Shown: positions 43,236 through 51,935 of the stretch, in pieces | Numbering within the stretch: position 1 is the first letter of the stretch | How the letters are laid out: each line of letters starts with the position of its first letter | Source of the DNA: Paenibacillus glycanilyticus | GTDB taxonomy: Bacteria; Bacillota; Bacilli; Paenibacillales; Paenibacillaceae | Assembly (NCBI RefSeq): GCF_023715145.1 | Contig: NZ_JAMBNP010000016.1 | Coordinates: forward strand, 1 to 64,000 | DNA length: 64,000 nt | Direction: 5' to 3' | Translations under genes and position numbers: made by a program | The notes under the pieces: generated by a model | The model's input: only the letters and a program-made list of their open reading frames with translations | The model's database searches: none | Told to the model about the DNA's origin: nothing

Positions 43236-45242
43236 TTGAAGCGCAAAATGGTATTTATCTCGCTAGCCGTTATCCTTGTGGCAGCGGTGTCCTCTTATCT
43301 TGCATGGCCGGAAAAAGAGGCGGGAGGGGTCAATTGGCCGGAAAAGCAGGCCTTGCCTTCCTTTAATAAACCGGCGGATACGCTTGATTTGATCTACACG
43401 ACGGACTACTACTATTATCAGGCGGAAGATACGGCCTTTGGCCATGCTACGGGCAAAGCGGACGGGGACGGCTGGTTAGCCAAAGCGGGTGAAGATGAGG
43501 GAGATCAAGCGATCTTCAAGGTGGAAGGCCGCAAGGAAATACCGGCAGGACAGAACAAAGCCGTATTTAATATGCAGGTTGACAGCTTTGCGGATGAGGA
43601 TGGCGTAGTCGCCAAGCTGGAGATCCGAGATCAGACGGCGGACAAAGCGCTGGCTTCCATGGAGATCCGCAACTGGGATTTTACGCTGCCTAATGCGCTG
43701 CAGACCTTCGAGCTTGCTTTCGAAGGACCCGGCGAGGGACATGAGCTGGCATTCAATGTCGTATGGACGGGCAAATCCACGCTGAAGCTGTTTGATGTTG
43801 GCGTCATTTGGCCGCAGCGGAAGGACGAGAACCTGTTGTTCACCTCGCTCAAAGGCGTAGTCAATCAGAAGCAGCCGCGCATTTATTCGTATACGGACAA
43901 TGTGAGGGGCTCCACGGGCACCTCCTGGCTGGACGCGGTAGGGCTGAACTATACTGAAGTCAAGGATAACTGGGAGCTGCTCGGCAAATACAAATCCGAG
44001 ATTAAAGGGCTTATTGTGTACGACGATCAGCAGCCGGATACGATTAATCTGGCAACAACGATTGCGGGCTTAAAAGGCGGTCTTGTTGTTCCGCCGTCGC
44101 TTCTGGATAGGCTGACCGGCGCCCCGTACAAGCTGCCGGTTCTGGAGGATTTGCGCGGCAAATTCCAATCCAAGCTGGAGGTCTACAGCTATCTTCACGA
44201 TCAATACTGGGAGCAGACGACGCATAAAGCGATCATAGGTCTAGATCCCGCGCTCCAGTCCTATTTGCGGGACTATGCGATTGGCATCGATGCCGCGGTT
44301 GTCTGGCTGAATCCGGCGAATCCCGACGAGGATGCCCTGCTGGATACGTTCCTGAAGGATATGCCGTATGGAACGGGCCTTTATCTCGGCTGGTGGCCGG
44401 ATGAAGGCATGGGCGTGAAGAAAACATCGGACTTCGGTCTTGCTACGGTAGCGAGCGATTATTCCTCGAACCTAAGCGTGTTCAGCGGCACCTCTCGGAC
44501 GATTGAGATGCCGAAGGCTCCGGAGAAGCCGGCTCTGGACAATAAGGTGTATGTATCCTTTATCTTGAGTGACGGAGATAACCTTCAATACATGGAGCAT
44601 TTCTTCAAGAAGGTCTGGGATTCGCCGAACCGGGGAGAAGTGCCGCTTGGCTGGACGGTCTCGCCTCTCATGATCGACACCATGCCGGGTATATTAAACT
44701 ATCTGTACAAGAACGCCACGCCTAACGATGCGTTCGTCTCCGGACCATCCGGCGTTGGTTATACGTACCCGAACTTCTGGGAGAACGAGGAAGGCCTTGA
44801 GCGGTTTATTGATCGCACGGACGATTATATGAAGCGTTCCGGCTTGAACGTTCTGACGGTGTGGAATTATGTGAAGGGCGAGATTAAGCCGGAGGTTGGC
44901 GAGAAGCTTGCGGAGCATGCGCCTTCGCTGCTTGGTTTTACTTCGCAGTTTGGTACCGGTTCAATCGGCGTCTACGGGAATTCGCTTCCCGGACAGGAAT
45001 TAAACGTGGCTTACGGCAGCGCGGAGTCCGACCTGACGAATGGGATCGCGGACGGCCTCAAGCGATGGGACGGCAAGTCTCCGGCCTTCGTCTCGATTCA
45101 GGCTAACCCTTGGCAGGTTAATTATCAGAATTTCGTCAATGCCATGAATCTGTATAAAGATAACAAGGACGTGGTGTTTGTCCGGCCGGATGTATACTTC
45201 CAGCTCATGCGCGAGAGCAAAGGGCTGCCGGTTACGCCATAA
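43236..45242 (+). CDS. GxGYxYP-family putative glycoside hydrolase, membrane-anchored or secreted
   Basis: The 668-residue protein carries the eponymous motif as GVGYTYP near residue 510, within SGPSGVGYTYPNFWEN, and before it YVSFILSDGDNLQYMEHFF, which is typical for this family. An N-terminal hydrophobic segment (FISLAVILVAAVSSYLAW) without a clear cleavage site may act as signal or anchor. Residues 40-210 form a beta-sandwich that could bind sugar. The family is predicted to hydrolyse carbohydrates but I know of no established reaction. TTG start at 43236 with GGGGAGG upstream, 33 bp after the previous gene, implies co-transcription. Confidence 0.82.
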   Translation: MKRKMVFISLAVILVAAVSSYLAWPEKEAGGVNWPEKQALPSFNKPADTLDLIYTTDYYYYQAEDTAFGHATGKADGDGWLAKAGEDEGDQAIFKVEGRKEIPAGQNKAVFNMQVDSFADEDGVVAKLEIRDQTADKALASMEIRNWDFTLPNALQTFELAFEGPGEGHELAFNVVWTGKSTLKLFDVGVIWPQRKDENLLFTSLKGVVNQKQPRIYSYTDNVRGSTGTSWLDAVGLNYTEVKDNWELLGKYKSEIKGLIVYDDQQPDTINLATTIAGLKGGLVVPPSLLDRLTGAPYKLPVLEDLRGKFQSKLEVYSYLHDQYWEQTTHKAIIGLDPALQSYLRDYAIGIDAAVVWLNPANPDEDALLDTFLKDMPYGTGLYLGWWPDEGMGVKKTSDFGLATVASDYSSNLSVFSGTSRTIEMPKAPEKPALDNKVYVSFILSDGDNLQYMEHFFKKVWDSPNRGEVPLGWTVSPLMIDTMPGILNYLYKNATPNDAFVSGPSGVGYTYPNFWENEEGLERFIDRTDDYMKRSGLNVLTVWNYVKGEIKPEVGEKLAEHAPSLLGFTSQFGTGSIGVYGNSLPGQELNVAYGSAESDLTNGIADGLKRWDGKSPAFVSIQANPWQVNYQNFVNAMNLYKDNKDVVFVRPDVYFQLMRESKGLPVTP

Positions 45243-45249
45243 CTTAGAA

Positions 45250-45297
45250 AAAGATCGCCTGCACCCGTTTAATAGGGGCATGGCGATCTTTTTTTGG
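45250..45297. terminator. Terminator after the GxGYxYP gene
   Basis: AAAGATCGCC (45250-45259) pairs with GGCGATCTTT (45282-45291), followed by T residues. The same outer 10-bp stem is used at 49261-49303. Confidence 0.88.
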
Positions 45298-45375
45298 CAA
45301 GAACTTCGTTGATTATATACTAGAGTTCGTTGTTTCTCTCGGTTTAATTAATGGCCCGCTTATGTGATGATGAGT

Positions 45376-45389
45376 TTGAAAGCGCTTCA
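45376..45389 (+). promoter_or_regulatory. cre-like element before the GH43 gene
   Basis: TTGAAAGCGCTTCA resembles a CcpA cre site but is one base short in the right half. It lies 41 bp before the ATG, consistent with catabolite repression of a secreted glycosidase. Confidence 0.4.
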
Positions 45390-45430
45390 TCACGAGCCTC
45401 ATTAAACCGTTTAGGAGAGTGGGAATTCAT

Positions 45431-47383
45431 ATGGCCAACTTGTTACCGAGAACATTTCTGTCAGCTATGCTCGCCGTCCTCTTGTTTGCTTCGACCTTGG
45501 TTTTTGTGCAACCGGCAAGCGCCGCAAGTCAATCGATCGTGAATAACTCGAACGGGTATGACACGGACGGCAATCTGATCTACGCGCAAGGCGGCTGGAT
45601 GATGCAGGAAGGAAATACGTTTTATTGGTACGGGATGGATTTCTCGACTGCAGGCGTGAAGAAGGTTAGTCTGTACACGTCAACGGATTTCAAGAATTGG
45701 ACGAAGCATGCCAACATTGTGGATTTCTCGACCATTAATCCGAAGCTGGATTCGATCCAATTTGATCCTTCCGTCCGATTTGCGCATTCGCAATGGGTTG
45801 GAAGACCTCTCGTCCAGTATAATAGCGAGCTGGGCAAGTACGTGCTTCTTGCGGAATGGAACAACAATAACACTCGCAATAAGCTCGCCATCTTCACAAG
45901 CGCCGCGGCTGACGGTCCATTCACGTTCGAGAAGGTGATTCTGACGCCTGGCGGCTGGACCATGGGGGATCTGGGGTCCATCTTCACGGACAGCGACGGC
46001 AGCACTTATATTACATACACCACGGATTATAATAACGATACCAACCATGCCCTTCAAATCAGCAAGCTTACGTCGGATTATATGGATCTGGACGGAGCCC
46101 CGACCAAAACCTTTATCGCCTATGATTACGAGAAGGAAGCAACGTCCTTAATCAAGATCGGCTCTACTTATTATCTCTTTGCTTCTCAAACGAACGGATG
46201 GGGATCCAGCCAGACGTTTTGCTTCAAGTCAACGAGCTTGACGGGAAGCTGGTCCTCCGAGTCATGCGCAACGAGCCCAAGCTCTGCGAATTCGTTTGAT
46301 ACGCAGGTTGACCAGGTATTCCCGCTTCATGGCTCGGAAGGGACGGCGTACATTTATATCGGTGACCGTTGGCTTAACTTTGGAGGCAGTACGGGGGTAG
46401 GACGCAATCAGTTTTATCCGGTTTCTTTCGACAGCGCGGGCAAACCAACCATTAACGGGTATGCGCAATGGCAGCTGGACGCGTCGGCCGGCACCTGGAG
46501 CGCACCGCCGCTTGCGGGCACGTTGCAAATGTATGCGGTTGTGAACGGCAACTCCGGCAAAGCATTAGGCGTAGCGGGTAATTCGCTGTCCTCGGGCGCA
46601 ACGCTCGAGCAGCAGCCGTACACCGGAGCTGTCAGCCAAGCTTGGAAATTGGTTAATGGGGGCTCGGGCAATTACAAGCTTCAGAACGCGAACAGCGGAT
46701 TCTATTTGGATGTTGCGAGCGCCTCAACTTCAGACGGCGCGGCAGGCGTTCAATGGACGGCGAGCAGCGAAGCGAATCAGCTGTGGCAGCTCATCGATGC
46801 CGGTGGCGGATATTTCAAAATCAAAAACGCGAAAAGCGGCAAAATGCTCTGCATGAGTCAAGGCTCCACGGCAAACGGGGCACCCGTCATTCAATGGGCG
46901 GAGAGCGGCTCGACCAACCAAACCTGGCGATTTGACTCGGTTGCCCAGCTTGATCTGACCAAGACCTACTCGATCACAAACCGCAACAGCAGTAAATCCC
47001 TTGGCACGGCAGGCGACGCTTCGGCGGACGGCACGCAAGTGGAGCAGCGTACGTATTCAGGCGCAGTCAGCCAAGCCTGGCAGTTCGAATATGCGGGCGG
47101 CTACTATAAGATCAAGAATGTGAACAGCGGCAAATATATGGATATTGCCGGTGCTTCAACGGCAGATGGCGCCAATAACATCATTGCGACGGCAGGCAGC
47201 TCCACAAGCCAGCAGTGGCAATTGGTTGATGCGGGCGGGGGGTATTACACCTTGAAAAATCGCAATAGCGGAAAATTGCTGGGGATTAGCGCAGGCAATA
47301 CGGCAGATGGCGGCGTAAATATCCAGTGGACGGCAACAGGCTCCCTGAATCAGAATTGGAGCTTTACCGTTATTCCAACCTAA
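45431..47383 (+). CDS. Secreted GH43 galactanase/arabinanase-like enzyme with ricin-type lectin repeats
   Basis: The 650-residue protein has a signal peptide ending PASAA, a five-bladed GH43 domain to about residue 350 (YDTDGNLIYAQGGWMMQEGNTFYWYG, MGDLGSIFTDSDGSTYITY, EATSLIKIGSTYYLFAS, YIYIGDRW), and two ricin B-like lectin modules in the rest, each with QxW repeats (WKLVNGGSGNYKLQN, LWQLIDAGGGYFKIKN). It most resembles the exo-beta-1,3-galactanase-like branch of GH43, but substrate assignment is tentative. In that branch the usual catalytic base is replaced, and I see no obvious alternative. ATG 45431 fits the signal peptide better than GTG 45419, which overlaps the AGGAG site. Confidence 0.87.
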   Translation: MANLLPRTFLSAMLAVLLFASTLVFVQPASAASQSIVNNSNGYDTDGNLIYAQGGWMMQEGNTFYWYGMDFSTAGVKKVSLYTSTDFKNWTKHANIVDFSTINPKLDSIQFDPSVRFAHSQWVGRPLVQYNSELGKYVLLAEWNNNNTRNKLAIFTSAAADGPFTFEKVILTPGGWTMGDLGSIFTDSDGSTYITYTTDYNNDTNHALQISKLTSDYMDLDGAPTKTFIAYDYEKEATSLIKIGSTYYLFASQTNGWGSSQTFCFKSTSLTGSWSSESCATSPSSANSFDTQVDQVFPLHGSEGTAYIYIGDRWLNFGGSTGVGRNQFYPVSFDSAGKPTINGYAQWQLDASAGTWSAPPLAGTLQMYAVVNGNSGKALGVAGNSLSSGATLEQQPYTGAVSQAWKLVNGGSGNYKLQNANSGFYLDVASASTSDGAAGVQWTASSEANQLWQLIDAGGGYFKIKNAKSGKMLCMSQGSTANGAPVIQWAESGSTNQTWRFDSVAQLDLTKTYSITNRNSSKSLGTAGDASADGTQVEQRTYSGAVSQAWQFEYAGGYYKIKNVNSGKYMDIAGASTADGANNIIATAGSSTSQQWQLVDAGGGYYTLKNRNSGKLLGISAGNTADGGVNIQWTATGSLNQNWSFTVIPT

Positions 47384-47396
47384 AAGCAGAAACAAA

Positions 47397-47432
47397 AACA
47401 GGGCCTTGACGATTCGTCGTCACGGCCCTGTT
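47397..47432. terminator. Bidirectional terminator between GH43 and AraC genes
   Basis: AACAGGGCC (47397-47405) pairs with GGCCCTGTT (47424-47432). It overlaps the last codons of the leftward AraC gene and follows the GH43 stop by 13 bp; T-rich sequence follows on the minus strand. Confidence 0.75.
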
Positions 47433-48331
47433 GCCGTTGTTGCGCGCTGCTCCTGAACATCCAGCTTTGGCGATCGTCCATACATCCGGGTATACTCCCG
47501 GCTGAACTGGGAGGGGCTTTCATAGCCCACGCGGAAGGCGGCTTCGGAGGCTTGAACCGTTTCGGTCAGCATTAAGCGTCTGGCTTCCTGCAGGCGCAGC
47601 GTTTTCTGATATTGAAGCGGACTCATGGCCGTGACGCGCTTGAAATGCTTGTGAAAAGCCGACGTGCTAAGGTTCACTGACTTTGCCAGCTGCTCAACCG
47701 CGAGCGGATGGTCGTATTGTCGGTTAATCATCTGTATCGCTTGAGCAATGCTATGCGAATGGCTGCCGATAACCGCAAACGGATGGATGAAGGCGCCATG
47801 CTCGCCTTGAAGCACGCGGTACAAAATCTCGCGGATGATCAGGGGTGCCAGCACCGGAATGTCATCCGGCTTGTTCAGCAATTGCAGAAGCCTTACGGAG
47901 GCTTCGAGCAATTCCGGCGATGTCCGGTTCATCGTTATCCCGCGCGAAGCTTCCGCGGAAGCCGGGCGGCTGCTCTCTTTTACAATATCGAGAATAACGT
48001 CGGGGTCAAAGCTCAGCTTCAGGCTTAAATACGGAACTTCCGGCGAAGCCTCTACAATATGGCTGATGATCGGCAATTCGGCAGCAATCACTACGTAAGT
48101 CATCGGGTCGTATCGGTACGTTTCATCTCCTAATGTTGCCGTCTTCGCCCCTTGCGCCACCAGGCAGAGGGAGGGCTTATACACGGATTCCAGCGGCTCC
48201 GACAATTGTGTGGCATGCATCAGCGACAAGTTAGGAACAGGGGTGGGAAACGTGCCGCTTGTTGGCGCGTGGCGTTGAATCAAATCCGCCATTTGCCGCA
48301 AAGCCTGCTCCATGCGCAAAGTTTCTTCCAT
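47420..48331 (-). CDS. AraC-family transcriptional regulator
   Basis: The 303-residue protein has an N-terminal AraC_N-type cupin domain (SEPLESVYKPSLCLVAQGAK, YVVIAAELPIISHI) and two C-terminal helix-turn-helix motifs (LAVEQLAKSVNLSTSAFHKH and ASEAAFRVGYESPSQFSRE, then YGRSP). It is divergent from the short-chain dehydrogenase gene with a 187-bp gap, a common arrangement in which such a regulator activates the neighbouring oxidoreductase. The effector is unknown. Confidence 0.93.
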   Translation of the reverse strand: MEETLRMEQALRQMADLIQRHAPTSGTFPTPVPNLSLMHATQLSEPLESVYKPSLCLVAQGAKTATLGDETYRYDPMTYVVIAAELPIISHIVEASPEVPYLSLKLSFDPDVILDIVKESSRPASAEASRGITMNRTSPELLEASVRLLQLLNKPDDIPVLAPLIIREILYRVLQGEHGAFIHPFAVIGSHSHSIAQAIQMINRQYDHPLAVEQLAKSVNLSTSAFHKHFKRVTAMSPLQYQKTLRLQEARRLMLTETVQASEAAFRVGYESPSQFSREYTRMYGRSPKLDVQEQRATTATGP

Positions 48332-48518
48332 GGCTCATGAATTCCTTTCCGAAAAGGTGGTTATTGTTATTGTAGCGGGATGAAAGAGAAATAGGCAAGG
48401 AACGAACGGTTCTGTTCTAACGGTCGTAATCCCATCCTTTATATAATCGGTGTTGTAGTCAAACGCTTTGCATAACCCGGAAGAACATGATATTGAACAT
48501 AAAAGGAGAGAATGAAAG

Positions 48519-49256
48519 ATGAGTGTACAAGGAAAAGTCGCGATCGTCACCGGAGCTTCGAGAGGAATTGGTCGTCAAATCGCCATTCAATTGGGGCAAG
48601 CCGGCGCAAAGGTAGTCATTAACTATTCCTCCAATCAGGATAAAGCCAATGAGGTAGTGAAGATCATTGAGCAAGCAGGCGGTGACGCGGCTGCCATTCG
48701 CGGCGACATCAGCAAGGTAAGCGAGGTAGAAGCGTTGTTCTCGGAGACGATTGGACAATTTGGACGCGTGGATATCCTGGTGAATAACGCAGGCATTATG
48801 GATACGCTGCCTATTGCGGAAATGACCGAGGAGAGGTTTGACCGGCAGTTCAACATTAATGTCAAAGGAACCTACTTTGCTTGCCAGCAAGCGATGAGAC
48901 ATATGGCGGGCGGAGGGACGATCATCAACTTCTCGACTTCCGTGTCAGGCGCCATGCTTCCGACCTACAGCGTTTATGCCGCAACGAAAGGCGCGGTTGA
49001 GCAGCTTACCCGCCAGCTGGCCAAGGAATTCGCTCCAAAGGATATTACAATCAATTGCATTGCGCCGGGTCAGGTATCGACCGAATTATTCCTGAACGGC
49101 AAATCCGAGGAGCTAGTGGATTCGTTCCGCCGGATGAACGCGTTTGGACGCCTCGGAGAGCCTGAAGATATCGCCAATGCCGTCGAGCTGCTTGTAAGCG
49201 ACAAGGCCCGCTGGATTACCGGCCAGACGATTCGCGTGAACGGCGGATTTAACTAA
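48519..49256 (+). CDS. Short-chain dehydrogenase/reductase (FabG-like)
   Basis: The 245-residue protein has the classical SDR motifs: cofactor-binding GASRGIGRQIA, NNAGIMD, catalytic Ser in NFSTSVSGAM and YAATK (Tyr-x3-Lys), and a C-terminal VNGGFN. The Arg in the first glycine motif favours NADPH. It is similar to 3-oxoacyl-ACP reductases, but its solitary position opposite an AraC regulator argues for a stress or detoxification role rather than fatty acid synthesis. AAAGGAG lies upstream of ATG 48519. Confidence 0.93.
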   Translation: MSVQGKVAIVTGASRGIGRQIAIQLGQAGAKVVINYSSNQDKANEVVKIIEQAGGDAAAIRGDISKVSEVEALFSETIGQFGRVDILVNNAGIMDTLPIAEMTEERFDRQFNINVKGTYFACQQAMRHMAGGGTIINFSTSVSGAMLPTYSVYAATKGAVEQLTRQLAKEFAPKDITINCIAPGQVSTELFLNGKSEELVDSFRRMNAFGRLGEPEDIANAVELLVSDKARWITGQTIRVNGGFN

Positions 49257-49260
49257 TGAA

Positions 49261-49307
49261 AAAGATCGCCCGCGCCTGTTAGAACAGGTGTATGGCGATC
49301 TTTTTTT
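49261..49307. terminator. Bidirectional terminator between SDR and DeoR genes
   Basis: AAAGATCGCC (49261-49270) with GGCGATCTTT (49294-49303), inner CCTGTT/ACAGG pairing, and T-runs on the right. It shares its outer stem with the terminator at 45250-45291. Confidence 0.88.
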
Positions 49308-50072
49308 CTACTGTTCCACCCGTACTCCCGCTTTGCGGAACGCGGAAGCCGTTTCTTCCGAGAGTCCTTTATCCGTCAGAATTGCCGTCAGCTCGGAGAG
49401 CCTCGCGAATGTGCGCAGCGCGCTCTGCCCGAACTTATGATGATCGGCCACGCCGTAGCATTCCCGGGCGGTGGCCATCAGCGCCTGCTTGAAGTCAATC
49501 AGGTCCCCGGTGTAGACGGACAAGCCGTATTCGAGATGGACGCCGGTAGCGGAGATAAACGCTTTATTAATATTCAGGCTTCGCACATACGCAACCGCCT
49601 CCGGGCCAGCCAGCACATTGCGGACCCGGTAGCCGCCGGGGACGACAAGCCGGACATTTTCCTTCGTGGCCAGCTCGCTGATAATGTACACATCGTTTGT
49701 AATGACGGTTACCGGAATGTCGTCAAGCCGTTTTGCGATTTCGAGCGTTGTGCTGCCTCCGTCCAAAGCAATGATGTCATGGCTTGCGATAAACCGCATC
49801 GCGGTCTCCGCAATATCGGTTTTCTCGCCCGCATGCTTAACAAGCGGCTCCTTCACGGGTAGAATACCGAATTGGTCGCTATTGGCGAGCACGGCTCCGC
49901 CATGCACCCGTTTCACGAGCCCCTGCTCCTCCAGCTTGGTCAGATCTTCGCGAATTGTCTTGCCGGTTACGTTCAGTCTCTCGCTGAGCTCGGCAACCGT
50001 CACTTCCTTCTGCGTCAGCAGAACCTCCATAATGCTCTCGTATCGGCGTAAGTGATTCATGTCCTTGTTCAT
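49308..50072 (-). CDS. DeoR/GlpR-family sugar-metabolism regulator
   Basis: The 254-residue protein has an N-terminal DeoR helix-turn-helix (RRYESIMEVLLTQKEVTVAELS then VTGKTIREDLTKLEEQGLVKRVHGGAV) and the C-terminal phosphosugar-sensing domain (IALDGGSTTLEIAKRL, VITNDVYIISEL, KAFISATGVHLEYGLSVYTGD). It binds a sugar phosphate and usually represses a neighbouring operon. It is divergent from the 50243 gene, and a 10-bp direct repeat in the shared promoter region is a candidate binding site. An ATG at 50060 is an alternative start. Confidence 0.92.
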   Translation of the reverse strand: MNKDMNHLRRYESIMEVLLTQKEVTVAELSERLNVTGKTIREDLTKLEEQGLVKRVHGGAVLANSDQFGILPVKEPLVKHAGEKTDIAETAMRFIASHDIIALDGGSTTLEIAKRLDDIPVTVITNDVYIISELATKENVRLVVPGGYRVRNVLAGPEAVAYVRSLNINKAFISATGVHLEYGLSVYTGDLIDFKQALMATARECYGVADHHKFGQSALRTFARLSELTAILTDKGLSEETASAFRKAGVRVEQ

Positions 50073-50138
50073 CCGTTCTCGTAGGGTATTACCCGTATTG
50101 TAACGTCAGGCGTTTAGTCTCGTCTATCTCTCTAACAA

Positions 50139-50158
50139 GGTTTATATAGGTTTATATC
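50139..50158. promoter_or_regulatory. Tandem 10-bp direct repeat in the DeoR divergent region
   Basis: GGTTTATATA (50139-50148) and GGTTTATATC (50149-50158) stand head to tail, one helical turn apart, in the 170 bp between the divergent genes. This spacing suits a DeoR-type repressor binding on one face. Related TTTAT-type sequence (ATAAACATAAAT) lies near 50190. Confidence 0.55.
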
Positions 50159-50242
50159 CAAATTAATTAATGCGTATTCCCTATATATGAACTAAAATAA
50201 ACATAAATGAACTTTTGGAGTCCAGACGAGAGGAGTGTCACA

Positions 50243-51883
50243 ATGAACGGGCAACCACAACGCCAAGAGGAGATTATAAGAATCATCGCGTTACAAGCGC
50301 AGAATCTGCCTTTGCTTGCCAGCGGGTTATGGTTCCATAACGATATCCGGGATAATTTCTACTACGCATCGTATTTATTCGCGGCAGCGGCGGATGCTAA
50401 GCTGCAAGCGGTTCTCGATCATCCGGCAGATGCGAAAAAGAGAGCGGAAGCCGTGCTTGCCGTAGTATTGAAGCTTCAGCAAACGGATCCGGAGCAGCCG
50501 TTGTACGGCCATTTTCCGCTTAACTTGAATCCCTCGCCCGATCAGGCTCATCCGCATGAGCTTCCGGTGGAGCTGATGGGCAGCTTGATGGCCTATTTCT
50601 ATTCGCGTTACGAAAGTCAATTAAATCCGGGACTGCAAGAAGGTTTCGAGTCAGCGCTAGGGCATATTTACCGGGGAGGCTTTTACCGGAAGCCGTTGCA
50701 GCTGTTTAACCATCATGAAGCGAAATATACGGCGGCCAAAATCATCTTTGGACAGCGGTACGAGGATCGGAAGCTGCTCGAAGACGGCATTTATTCCTTG
50801 AAGCTAACAATGGAGCGGGTAACGACACAAGGAATGCCGGAGTACGGCGCCCTCCCTTGGTTCTGGCATTGGGTGCAGGCGTTCACCTCCGCATGGGAGC
50901 TGACGAGTGAACCGGCGATCAAGCGGCAGCTCGCTGATCTGCTGGATGACTTGTGGCGGGAGAGAGCGTTGTTTTATCTAAAAGGCGCCTGGATCGGCGC
51001 TCATTCCCGCGGCTGGCCGCACGACGCGCCTGCTGACCGCAACGTGCTGCATGATTATGTGCAATTCGGGGATTTTCCGCTGGGGAAGGTCATGCCTCGC
51101 ACGGAGTATGCGGGTCTCCTATGTTATCCGGCTCCCGAGGATGCCCGTCAAAGAGCGATGGAGCGGGAGATGCCTGCCGAAGTTCGCAAGCAAATAATCA
51201 AGACGGATACCGTCGAAGAAATACCGCTTCATTCCTACGTGTATGTAACAAAGGATTACGCGGCAGGGGGTATTTGGGAGCGGGTCAAGGAGTTTGATAA
51301 TGAGCAAATCCGGTGGATGGTTTCATTCCCGGTTACGGCAGGACCAAGCGTCAATCAACTGTACTTTTTCCATCCGGGAGAAGGGTGCCGCAAGGGCGAT
51401 CCCAGACATCAGAGCGAATACGCCGGGGTGCTGTACGATAAGAACCGGATCCTGACCATCTTCCCCGTTCCGGCTGACAATCCGCATCAGGAAGTGATCG
51501 GCGTGCTGCCACTCGCGGAATGGGTAACCGGGGAGTTAGGTTTGTTTGGCCAGGTGCAGAACAGCTACGTTGCCATTCTCGTAAAGGGCCGCTATACGAT
51601 GGATTCGCGTGAAGGCTACCAGGAAATCCGGCTCTTGGGAGAGCCTGCTGCAGCAGCGGTGGAGGTGTTGGGTCCGGAAGAAGCGAGCAAGCTTGGAATT
51701 AACAGCTTGTCTGCGTTAGTTGAACGGTTCCGGTCGGCAAGCTTGGTGCTGGAGTCGGATACGCGGCAAACGGGCAGGCTGACTTATAGGGGAATCAGCA
51801 ACCCGGATATTCTCGAGCTGAACGTTACGGGGACCGGCCAAGCCGAAGCGCGCAAGAACGGCGAACAAATCCAATATAGTTAA
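50243..51883 (+). CDS. Unrecognised protein with alpha/alpha-barrel-like and beta-sandwich-like parts
   Basis: I do not recognise a family for this 546-residue soluble protein. The first 270 residues are helix-rich with aromatic clusters (LLASGLWFHNDIRDNFYYASYLF, HHEAKYTAAKIIFG, LPWFWHWVQAFTSAWELT), like an (alpha/alpha) toroid of polysaccharide lyases or unsaturated glucuronyl hydrolases. The remainder has beta strands (YVYVTKDYAAGGIW, RWMVSFPVTAGPSVNQLYFFHPG, QNSYVAILVKGRY), as in heparinase-type beta-sandwiches. The start at ATG 50243 has GAGGAG 8 bases upstream; an in-frame ATG at 50207 lacks one. The divergent DeoR regulator, the phosphoesterase and the TIM-barrel gene suggest a role in sugar or uronate catabolism. 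Confidence 0.65.
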   Translation: MNGQPQRQEEIIRIIALQAQNLPLLASGLWFHNDIRDNFYYASYLFAAAADAKLQAVLDHPADAKKRAEAVLAVVLKLQQTDPEQPLYGHFPLNLNPSPDQAHPHELPVELMGSLMAYFYSRYESQLNPGLQEGFESALGHIYRGGFYRKPLQLFNHHEAKYTAAKIIFGQRYEDRKLLEDGIYSLKLTMERVTTQGMPEYGALPWFWHWVQAFTSAWELTSEPAIKRQLADLLDDLWRERALFYLKGAWIGAHSRGWPHDAPADRNVLHDYVQFGDFPLGKVMPRTEYAGLLCYPAPEDARQRAMEREMPAEVRKQIIKTDTVEEIPLHSYVYVTKDYAAGGIWERVKEFDNEQIRWMVSFPVTAGPSVNQLYFFHPGEGCRKGDPRHQSEYAGVLYDKNRILTIFPVPADNPHQEVIGVLPLAEWVTGELGLFGQVQNSYVAILVKGRYTMDSREGYQEIRLLGEPAAAAVEVLGPEEASKLGINSLSALVERFRSASLVLESDTRQTGRLTYRGISNPDILELNVTGTGQAEARKNGEQIQYS

Positions 51884-51887
51884 CCTG

Positions 51888-51926
51888 CAAAGGGGAAAGA
51901 ATCCGGACGGAATTCTTTCCCCTTTG
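51888..51926. terminator. Bidirectional terminator between convergent genes
   Basis: A perfect 15-bp stem pairs 51888-51902 with 51912-51926 (CAAAGGGGAAAGAAT and its complement). It serves both the 50243 gene and the leftward phosphoesterase gene. Confidence 0.8.
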
Positions 51927-51935
51927 CCCTAATCA

